From NCBI GenBank assembly GCA_023410885.1, contig JAEYPI010000296.1, forward strand, positions 1-11,355: a stretch of 11,355 nt of DNA. The letters run 5' to 3'. This DNA comes from Bacillota bacterium. GTDB taxonomy: Bacteria; Bacillota; Clostridia; DSM-8532. Positions 1 to 6,031 of this stretch are shown here, piece by piece. The first letter of the stretch is position 1. Each line of letters starts with the position of its first letter. Below the pieces are notes generated by a model. It did no database searches and was not told where the DNA came from. It saw only the letters and a list, made by a program, of their open reading frames with translations. A program made the position numbers and the translations under genes.

Positions 1-1
1 T

Positions 2-1429
2 GATGAACCTGGCAGTATGTCCTTCTTGGTTATTCAACAGGCTGGTGCTCCACTTTCAGAAAGCATGTCGGTTATGAAGGAATTATCAGCAAGAACCAAC
101 ACCAAGCTTACCTTCACCAATGTTCCCCAAGCAGATTTGTCAACTAAAGTTCAGACATTGGTTGCCGCAAATCAATTACCGGATGCCGTTCAGTATCAGG
201 GCACTGATTTAGTCAATTATCTGGAATCAGGTACCTTTATTTACTTAAATGATTATCTCACCAAGGAAAAGGCCCCCAACATCACCGCCTTATTTGAACA
301 ATACCCTGCCTATAAAAAGGATATGACGACAGATGAGGGTAAAATTCCCGGTATTGCACAGCTTACAGAACGTCAGTGGCGTTGTGACTGGGTTATCAAC
401 AATACTTTTCTCACCGAACTGAACATGAAGGCCCCCACTAATCTAGATGAGCTTTATAATTATCTGGTAGCTGTAAAGCAAAAGTATCCGGATGCAACGC
501 CTATGGGTGTAGGACCTTGGGCCGGTGACCGCAACGCCATCATCAGACCTATTATGTATGCCTTTAACGTAACCAACGAGTGGTGGCTTTATAATGACGA
601 TAGCTACTTATATGGCCCCTATGAGAAACAAGAAGAATATAAAGCAGCTTTGAAGTATATAAATAAGCTCTATACCGAAGGCTTGATTGATCCCGAATTC
701 TTCTCTATTTCTGCAGAAGCTACTAATGCAAAAATATCCAACAACAAAGTCGGCATTTTAAACGGTTGGGCTGACGGTTATGGACAATGGGGCAAAAACG
801 GTACTTGGGGCATTGATATGGTTCCATGTCCTCCAATAGAAGGCCCTGACGGAAACGCCTATATACGTGGTAACGCTAGAATGGCTCTTGAACCGCATTA
901 TATCACCAAGAGTTGTAAAGATGTAGACAGAGCTATTGCCTTCTATGATTACTGCTTCAGCGAAGAAGCCTCCGAGCTTCTGAACTGGGGTATCGAAGGC
1001 ACCCACTATATGATGATTAATGGTGAACGCCAATACACTGATTTGATTATGAAGAATGATCAAGGTTATGTTATCGGAAGATATGCACAAGGTCTTGCTC
1101 ACCCCAGATTTCCTATGATTATCGATGCCGAGGCTGAGCTCATGGTTAACGGTGCTGAGACAAAACAACATGTTGAATATATGAATCAAGGTACTATTTT
1201 CCCTTCCATGCCTCAGCTTTACTCAACCACTGAAGAAGAAGAGAAGTATAAGGATATTTATGCAGATATCGGTAATATCTATAAAGAATACGAAGGAAAG
1301 CTGATTACTACAACAAACGGCGACTTTGATGCGATATTTGCAGAATACATGGCAAAGCTTGAGGCCGAACAGGTCAAAGAAATGATTGAAATCAAGCATG
1401 CACAGTATGAACGCTACAAAGCAAGATAA
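2..1429 (+). CDS. ABC transporter extracellular solute-binding protein, family 1 (5' partial)
   Basis: This is the extracellular receptor of a carbohydrate-type ABC importer, normally a membrane-anchored lipoprotein that hands its ligand to two permeases. The frame is open to the window edge: codons for DEPGS precede the Met at 17. That Met is therefore internal, and the signal peptide and lipobox lie outside the window. About 475 residues are visible; full-length relatives of the large LipO/YtcQ-like group are usually about 500-550. Family-like features are the early strand-helix segment with LSARTNTKLTF, the stretch AANQLPDAVQY, the Trp/Tyr-rich middle (GPWAGDRN, NEWWLYND), GLIDPEFF and KVGILNGWADGYGQW. 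The C-terminus is a charged helix ending in YKAR. The ligand cannot be read from sequence; a sugar or oligosaccharide is the family norm. No permease gene is visible, so any importer genes lie upstream, outside the window. The family call is firm; the substrate is unknown. Confidence 0.9.
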   Translation, partial: DEPGSMSFLVIQQAGAPLSESMSVMKELSARTNTKLTFTNVPQADLSTKVQTLVAANQLPDAVQYQGTDLVNYLESGTFIYLNDYLTKEKAPNITALFEQYPAYKKDMTTDEGKIPGIAQLTERQWRCDWVINNTFLTELNMKAPTNLDELYNYLVAVKQKYPDATPMGVGPWAGDRNAIIRPIMYAFNVTNEWWLYNDDSYLYGPYEKQEEYKAALKYINKLYTEGLIDPEFFSISAEATNAKISNNKVGILNGWADGYGQWGKNGTWGIDMVPCPPIEGPDGNAYIRGNARMALEPHYITKSCKDVDRAIAFYDYCFSEEASELLNWGIEGTHYMMINGERQYTDLIMKNDQGYVIGRYAQGLAHPRFPMIIDAEAELMVNGAETKQHVEYMNQGTIFPSMPQLYSTTEEEEKYKDIYADIGNIYKEYEGKLITTTNGDFDAIFAEYMAKLEAEQVKEMIEIKHAQYERYKAR

Positions 1430-1458
1430 TAGAGTCAATAAAACTACATAATATAAAA

Positions 1459-1480
1459 TGAAGTGAACATCTTCACTTCA
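1459..1480. terminator. Hairpin downstream of the solute-binding protein gene
   Basis: A perfect 9-bp stem (TGAAGTGAA / TTCACTTCA) with a CATC loop begins 30 bases after the plus-strand stop codon. It is AT-rich and lacks a T-run, so alone it would terminate poorly. It may be a 3'-end stabiliser or part of a two-hairpin terminator with the stronger stem-loop 10 bases further on. Confidence 0.45.
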
Positions 1481-1489
1481 ATGAAAATC

Positions 1490-1520
1490 AAAAGCGTCCG
1501 CCTTATAGCGGACGCTTTTT
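1490..1520. terminator. Bidirectional rho-independent terminator between convergent genes
   Basis: A perfect 12-bp stem, AAAAGCGTCCGC paired with GCGGACGCTTTT, encloses the loop CTTATA. On the plus strand it ends in five T's. Read on the minus strand the 3' arm also ends in TTTT, followed by GATTTTC. It lies 60 bases after the plus-strand stop and 50 bases after the stop of the minus-strand operon, so it can serve both. This is the clearest terminator in the window. Confidence 0.92.
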
Positions 1521-1569
1521 CAAAATACTGAATGCCTTTTAGATTCCGTTAATTGGCTTCTCATCCAAC

Positions 1570-3183
1570 TCACTTTCTGAAAAGCGCTACAAGCTTCTCC
1601 CAAAAGCTTTTAGGCTCCCGTACAACTGTAAGGGTAGCCGTCACAGGTTCAGGCTTTAGCTCCGGGGTCCTGATTACAAATTGAACCGAGTTAACCGTTT
1701 GGCTGCTCTCAGCGAATGAGACCGGCTTGCTCGTGGTTCCGGTTTCAAAATTAAAACCATCCAGTAAGCTCAAAGCTTCATCTATTCCCTCTTTCATCTG
1801 CTTTTGCCCATCAACTAATTTTTGAATCTCACCCGGTATCAAGCGAGCCCCTTCATAGAGCGCATCAAGACCATGGCCGAATTGCACCATGCCCTCGTTC
1901 AGTTCAGCAGCACCTAAGAGAATCGCAGGATTATTCTTGACAATGTCGGATAGTCCACCCGACAGCGCACTCATTCCCTGAGATGCTTTTGAGACGCCCT
2001 GGGTGTATCCATCCAAGTTTTCGCCATAAGCTTTAAGTCCTTGCTTTGCCTTTTCCACCTGTGGCGCAAACATAGCTTGCTGTGCTGCCGGCAGACCTGA
2101 AAGAAGACCCTCCAAGAGCTGAATGGTGCCCTCTGACATCTGCGCGTAGCCCGAAGTTAACACTGAGCCGTTTTGATCAAGCTGATTCATGCCTTGTGAT
2201 AGCTGATTAGCATTTTCAGATATAGCCGAAACACCTGCAGTATAGGATTTTAAGCCCTGTTCATAGGCCAGGCTGCCCTCCACCAGTTTCATTAATCCGG
2301 AGGCTGACTTTTTAATGCCGTCAGCGAGTTTCGACACGCCCTCTTTAAGCTGCTCGGTTCCACTTACAAGCTTACTGACACCCTCTTCCATATCCGCCTG
2401 TTCGAAGGCGATATCCTTTGTATCAAGGCCGATAAGGCTTTGAACATCCATTGGGGTGACAGAGGCGGTTATGCCACCCATTTCGAAGTTTCGGGCATCA
2501 AAGGTAACGGCGTATTCCATTGACTTGCCCGGCATTACCATAAAGGCCAGGGTATTAGTGCTTCCTACAATAACGCTCTGGGCATGCTTTGCCTCAATAT
2601 TGCTACATTTGTCAAGGGATAGGGATAGCTGAACCTGGGCCAGATAGTTATCAACGAAATAAGGATTCGCCTTCTTATTGGATGTTATTTTAAGCTGAAT
2701 CTTGATTTCCCCTGACGCTCCGATTAAATCCTCGGCATTAACCCCTCTCCCATCCAGAAAATAACCCAGAGAAAAGGTAAAGGGCAGCTCCCCCTGCTCC
2801 AAAACACCTTCATAATAGAACCCCTTATCCGAGGCGGGCAATTGCCAAATCAGCTGATTACCATCAGTTTGGGGTTGATCAATACCGGATAAGTTTTTAA
2901 TTTCAGTATACCGCCCATAATCAGTATAGCTTCCTTCATTGGGAGTATGGATACGATTTACGACACTTAAGCTATTGATGGTACCATTAAAATTCAAGCT
3001 TGCAAAAACGGTTTCGTCCTTAATGAGCTTCATGGGTGAAGGACTGACCGCAAGCATTACGTTCTGGGACAACGGGGCTGTGTGAGACGTTGCAAAAGAA
3101 GCGGCAGTCATCCCCAAAAGCATGACAACAACCCATGACAGGCTTAAAATTCCTCTAAAAGCAATTCCTATTCTTTTCTTCAT
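1570..3183 (-). CDS. Secreted protein with X-X-X-Leu-X-X-Gly heptad repeats (YhgE/Pip-like partner of an MMPL pump)
   Basis: A 537-residue exported protein. Residues 1-31 form a signal peptide: MKKR, a hydrophobic stretch, then a likely signal peptidase I cut after ASFA. Residues about 45-260 are probably beta-rich and match no domain I can name. Residues 269-359 are 13 uninterrupted heptads of the form xxxLxxG (VSKLVSG, TEQLKEG, VSKLADG and so on), and 397-466 hold about ten more. This repeat is typical of YhgE/Pip-type envelope proteins and should form long, probably coiled, helices. There is no second membrane segment; the chain ends in a short amphipathic tail, SFWEKLVALFRK. It is the last gene of the operon, 5 bases after the MMPL stop, with AAAGGGAG 10 bases before the ATG. 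Context suggests an extracytoplasmic partner or stalk for the transporter, but the molecular function of such proteins is not established. Confidence 0.85.
   Translation of the reverse strand: MKKRIGIAFRGILSLSWVVVMLLGMTAASFATSHTAPLSQNVMLAVSPSPMKLIKDETVFASLNFNGTINSLSVVNRIHTPNEGSYTDYGRYTEIKNLSGIDQPQTDGNQLIWQLPASDKGFYYEGVLEQGELPFTFSLGYFLDGRGVNAEDLIGASGEIKIQLKITSNKKANPYFVDNYLAQVQLSLSLDKCSNIEAKHAQSVIVGSTNTLAFMVMPGKSMEYAVTFDARNFEMGGITASVTPMDVQSLIGLDTKDIAFEQADMEEGVSKLVSGTEQLKEGVSKLADGIKKSASGLMKLVEGSLAYEQGLKSYTAGVSAISENANQLSQGMNQLDQNGSVLTSGYAQMSEGTIQLLEGLLSGLPAAQQAMFAPQVEKAKQGLKAYGENLDGYTQGVSKASQGMSALSGGLSDIVKNNPAILLGAAELNEGMVQFGHGLDALYEGARLIPGEIQKLVDGQKQMKEGIDEALSLLDGFNFETGTTSKPVSFAESSQTVNSVQFVIRTPELKPEPVTATLTVVREPKSFWEKLVALFRK
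1786..2379 (-). repeat. Protein-level heptad array (xxxLxxG) within the secreted protein
   Basis: The DNA from 2379 down to 2107 encodes 13 consecutive seven-residue units, and 1995 down to 1786 encodes about ten more after a spacer of some 37 residues. Glycine closes nearly every unit, and Leu or another hydrophobic residue sits at the fourth position. Individual units have diverged, so the periodicity is clear in protein rather than as DNA tandem repeats. Confidence 0.85.
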
Positions 3184-3188
3184 TCAAA

Positions 3189-5273
3189 TCAAACTCCCTT
3201 TCTATCATGAGTTAATAGGCTTTGAGTATTTAGGGTCGTGGACATGATGACTTTATCAAAGAGAACCAGGAGTACGGGCAAAACGAATAGTACCATCATT
3301 CCGGAAAGAGCAGCTCCCCTTCCCAGCAGATTGCCGATGGCGCTAATAGCCGCAATCTTCGAGAGAACACCTTCTGTAAAGCCTGCGATAGCCAAAATCA
3401 GAGCCGATACAGAAATGGAGATGCCCGCTGTTTTAATGGCCAGTATGGCCGCGTTCTTAGGTTTTTCTTCCCTCCTGAACTCCATATAACGGTTTGACAG
3501 AAGAATAGCATAGTCGATGGTAGCACCAAGCTGCAGAGAGCTTACCACCAGATACCCGATGTAGACGAGGCTTGAACCCTCGAAATAGGGTATGCTCATA
3601 TTAATCCATATGGCGGCCTGAATGACCGAAACTAGTAAAACAGGTATGGAAAGAGACTTAAAGGTGAAGAGAACAATGAGTCCGACAGCGAGAATAGAGA
3701 AAAACATGACCTGTCTGCTATCCTTTTCGACGCTTTCCTTTATATCTGCGATGCTGGTGGCTTTACCCGCTACAAGCCATTGGCCGGGATAGTAATTTTC
3801 AGCCACCTGCGTGATTTCATCAACGGCCATAAAGCTTTCTGGTGTTTCTCCATCGCTGTTGATGAGTACAATCATTCGGCTGTACCGCTCTGATAGAAAT
3901 TGGCTTTTGACAGAATCCGGCAGTAAGGCTCTGGGGATCTGGGGATCCGCCAAGGTTACCAAGGCCTGAACATCCCGGATGTTCTTTTGCGATTTTAATT
4001 CATTGGCCATTGCGGCCTCGGTTGCAATACTATGGTTTGGAATGAGCAGCATGACAGGATTGTAAATGCCAAATCGATCCTGCATTCTCTGCTTATGCTG
4101 GACGCTTACTTCTTGACTTGAGCTTCCTGAGGTATCGCCATACAAATAGTCGTTCTGCTTCTCAGCTAAAAAGGCTGGAATTGAGATGAGAAGGGTAAGG
4201 ATCAAAATGACATACCGAAGCTTCACAACAACCTTACCAAGGCCCCCAAAAGAGGGTATAAAAGGCCTGTGGCGTGTTTTATCAATCAGTTTGTTAAGAA
4301 TAGCAATAAAAATGGGCATTAGAAGAATCACACAGACAAAGCTTAAAACAATACCCTTGGCAAGAACCAGACCTAGATCCGTTCCAATCCTGTACTCCAT
4401 GAACAAAAGCGCCAGAAAGCCTGCAATGGTGGTCAGGGCACTGGCGGATATGGAGGATAGAGAGTATTTAACCGCAATAGTTATGGCGGCCATCACATCG
4501 GAGCCAGCCTCTCTCTCTTCATTATAGCGATGGAAGAGGAAGATGGAATAGTCCAATGAAACCGCAAGCTGTAGAACAGCAGCCATGGCCTTGGTGATGA
4601 AGGATATCTGATCAAAGATAATATTAGAACCCATATTAATCGCAATGGAAACCCCGATGACAGCAAGATATATCAAGGGCTCTATCCACGATGCCGAGGC
4701 GAACATCAGTATGAGAACGCACAGAGGAAAAACAATAAGTGTAATCTTCAAAATTTCTTCCGCCAAGACTTCACGCATATATCGGGAATCCTCAGCAGAG
4801 CCTGCAATAATGGCTGTATCACCAAGAGCTTTGCGAATCTCCGTTATGGCCATGCCTGTTTTAAGGCTATAATCATTTTCAATAAACTGAACCTTGAAAA
4901 GAGCTGACCTCTCTTTGTAAAACCCGTCCCGTATTGAGGCTTCAATTATATTTTCTGGTACTGTAACATCCGTTACATCATCTAGCCAGGTTACAGTCTT
5001 AACCCCCTCAATACTTTTGAGTTTCTCCTTGATCTGGAGGGCTTGTGAAATTGAGATATCCTCCACCATCACATCAGCCATACCAGAATAACCAAACTCT
5101 TCATTCATAACCGAAATAGCCCGTTTGGTCATGGCGCTTTCGGGCAGATACTCGGCCAAATCATAATTGACCGGAACCGTTTGCATGGCCAGTAAGCTGA
5201 ATACCACTAAAATTCCAAAAACAGCCAATAAGGCATATCTGAATTTTATAATCCAGGCGGTCATCTTTTCCAT
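3189..5273 (-). CDS. MMPL/RND-family transporter
   Basis: An integral membrane exporter of the MMPL (RND superfamily) type, 694 residues from the chosen start. It has two similar halves, each with one membrane helix, a large extracytoplasmic loop and a bundle of about five helices. First half: TM1 at about 13-31, loop to about 175, then helices with SLDYSIFLFHRYNEE. Second half: a helix at about 348-369, then a bundle with GATIDYAILLSNRYMEF. The Asp-Tyr pairs (about 241-242 and 587-588) match the proton-relay pairs known in mycobacterial MmpL3, so proton-driven export is likely. Substrates in the family are lipids, glycolipids or lipophilic drugs; which applies here cannot be read. The start at 5273 is preferred to the ATG at 5279 because AGGGGA lies 7 bases before it and only 1 base before the other. 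The last codons carry the ribosome-binding site of the next gene. Confidence 0.93.
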   Translation of the reverse strand: MEKMTAWIIKFRYALLAVFGILVVFSLLAMQTVPVNYDLAEYLPESAMTKRAISVMNEEFGYSGMADVMVEDISISQALQIKEKLKSIEGVKTVTWLDDVTDVTVPENIIEASIRDGFYKERSALFKVQFIENDYSLKTGMAITEIRKALGDTAIIAGSAEDSRYMREVLAEEILKITLIVFPLCVLILMFASASWIEPLIYLAVIGVSIAINMGSNIIFDQISFITKAMAAVLQLAVSLDYSIFLFHRYNEEREAGSDVMAAITIAVKYSLSSISASALTTIAGFLALLFMEYRIGTDLGLVLAKGIVLSFVCVILLMPIFIAILNKLIDKTRHRPFIPSFGGLGKVVVKLRYVILILTLLISIPAFLAEKQNDYLYGDTSGSSSQEVSVQHKQRMQDRFGIYNPVMLLIPNHSIATEAAMANELKSQKNIRDVQALVTLADPQIPRALLPDSVKSQFLSERYSRMIVLINSDGETPESFMAVDEITQVAENYYPGQWLVAGKATSIADIKESVEKDSRQVMFFSILAVGLIVLFTFKSLSIPVLLVSVIQAAIWINMSIPYFEGSSLVYIGYLVVSSLQLGATIDYAILLSNRYMEFRREEKPKNAAILAIKTAGISISVSALILAIAGFTEGVLSKIAAISAIGNLLGRGAALSGMMVLFVLPVLLVLFDKVIMSTTLNTQSLLTHDRKGV
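3194..3201 (-). promoter_or_regulatory. Ribosome-binding site of the heptad-repeat gene, inside the MMPL 3' end
   Basis: AAAGGGAG on the minus strand lies 10 bases before the ATG at 3183 and within the last codons (Lys-Gly-Val) of the MMPL gene. The stop and start codons are 5 bases apart, consistent with translational coupling. Confidence 0.8.
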
Positions 5274-5280
5274 CAGCATT

Positions 5281-5289
5281 TCCCCTTTT
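5281..5289 (-). promoter_or_regulatory. Ribosome-binding site that decides the MMPL start
   Basis: AAAAGGGGA overlaps the TAA stop of the TetR gene (5290-5288). It is 7 bases from the ATG at 5273 but only 1 base from the ATG at 5279, which favours the inner start. The overlap with the upstream stop suggests coupled translation of regulator and pump. Confidence 0.8.
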
Positions 5290-5866
5290 ATAGCCGATTT
5301 TTAAAATTTCCAAATATTACAATTAAGAATTCCGAAAGCAAGATTTTGAGACGCTCATAATCATCCCCACACTTCTTGAATATGGCGATGAGACCCTCAA
5401 TAACGGCAATAGCTAATGCGTATGAAAGCATTGGATCAACACAAGCAAAATGAAGCCTAAGGACCAGTTCCTGATGAATACGACCACAGGCTAATTCAAT
5501 CAGCTGGGTTTTGATATTTTCATATTTGGAACCCCCACTTCCGTCCATTAAGATCAGAAACTGTATCCGGTCCTTCATAAAAACATCGGCTATGGCATGG
5601 GTCAATTGCTCAATATTGTAGGATGAAACAGGATCGTCACCGGAAACCTCTATGGATATGAGATGGTGCAGCTCATCCAAAGTGTCTGCGAGCAAGCTCT
5701 CAAACAAATGCTCCTTACTAGAGAAATAGGAGTAAATATTCCCCACTGTAATCCCTGCCGCTGCTGCGATATTGCGCATGGAGGACTGGGAATAGCCCGC
5801 CACTAAAAACTCTTCCAAAGCCGCTTCATTAATCTTATTGCGTATTTCATCCTTTTGTATTTGCAT
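5288..5866 (-). CDS. TetR/AcrR-family transcriptional regulator
   Basis: A 192-residue one-component regulator, usual length for TetR/AcrR. The N-terminal DNA-binding domain (about 1-60) begins MQIQKDEIRNKINEAALEEF; the helix-turn-helix is SMRNIAAAAGITVGNIYSYF, followed by the family-typical KEHLFESLL. The remaining helices form the ligand and dimer domain, which is variable, so the effector is unknown. The frame extends upstream to an ATG at 5956, but that extension contains the promoter (TTGACT/TATGAT at 5926-5898), so transcription would start downstream of it. The ATG at 5866 has GGGTG 7 bases ahead and gives an N-terminus matching the family. The gene is first in the operon, 14 bases before the MMPL start. 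Autorepression and control of the pump operon is the usual arrangement for such neighbours and is inferred here. Confidence 0.9.
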   Translation of the reverse strand: MQIQKDEIRNKINEAALEEFLVAGYSQSSMRNIAAAAGITVGNIYSYFSSKEHLFESLLADTLDELHHLISIEVSGDDPVSSYNIEQLTHAIADVFMKDRIQFLILMDGSGGSKYENIKTQLIELACGRIHQELVLRLHFACVDPMLSYALAIAVIEGLIAIFKKCGDDYERLKILLSEFLIVIFGNFKNRL

Positions 5867-5873
5867 TACTAAA

Positions 5874-5878
5874 CACCC
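5874..5878 (-). promoter_or_regulatory. Probable ribosome-binding site of the TetR gene
   Basis: GGGTG, able to pair with the CACC-containing anti-Shine-Dalgarno end, is 7 bases before the ATG at 5866. It is weaker than the two downstream sites in the operon. An alternative ATG at 5884 would leave a leader of only a few bases after the expected transcription start. Confidence 0.55.
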
Positions 5879-5897
5879 ATTCATTATTGCTTTCTTT

Positions 5898-5926
5898 ATC
5901 ATATCAAGTAAAACATTTCCAGTCAA
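5898..5926 (-). promoter_or_regulatory. Sigma-A promoter of the tetR-MMPL-heptad operon
   Basis: On the minus strand, TTGACT (5926-5921) and TATGAT (5903-5898) are separated by exactly 17 bases. Each hexamer differs from consensus at one position. Transcription should start near 5891, about 25 bases before the chosen TetR start. No convincing long palindromic operator was found around it by eye. Confidence 0.85.
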
Positions 5927-5960
5927 TAGCAAACAGCCGTTTAATTTTAGGGACATAAAT

Positions 5961-5986
5961 GGGGCTGTCTCATTAGAAGCAGCCCC
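5961..5986 (-). terminator. Probable terminator of the glucanase gene
   Basis: A 7-bp GC-rich stem (GGGGCTG / CAGCCCC) with a 12-base loop lies 46 bases after the TAA at 6034-6032 and about 35 bases before the next promoter. The bases following it on the minus strand are ATTTATG, a poor U-tract, so termination may be leaky. Its position between a stop codon and a strong promoter supports the call. Confidence 0.6.
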
Positions 5987-6031
5987 TTGGGATTAAAAAC
6001 ACTTGATACAATTGAGCTTTATGCCCGGGCG

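Noticed and set aside
758..1189. A 143-codon minus-strand open frame antisense to the solute-binding protein gene
   Set aside because: The plus-strand frame is a clear family member; the antisense product resembles nothing and is explained as a shadow frame.
1430..1569. Possible small RNA or small gene in the convergent intergenic region
   Set aside because: The 140 bases contain two hairpins explained by termination and no promoter or ribosome-binding site with an open frame.
5908..5920. Possible TetR operator GTAAA-ACA-TTTCC in the promoter spacer
   Set aside because: The half-sites match at only 4 of 5 positions with a short arm; this is too weak to distinguish from chance, although the location in the spacer would suit a repressor.
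5933..5968. ACAGCC / GGCTGT inverted repeat that could compete with the terminator stem at 5961-5986
   Set aside because: Only 6 bp with a 24-base loop, and there is no leader peptide or aptamer-like conservation to support an attenuator.
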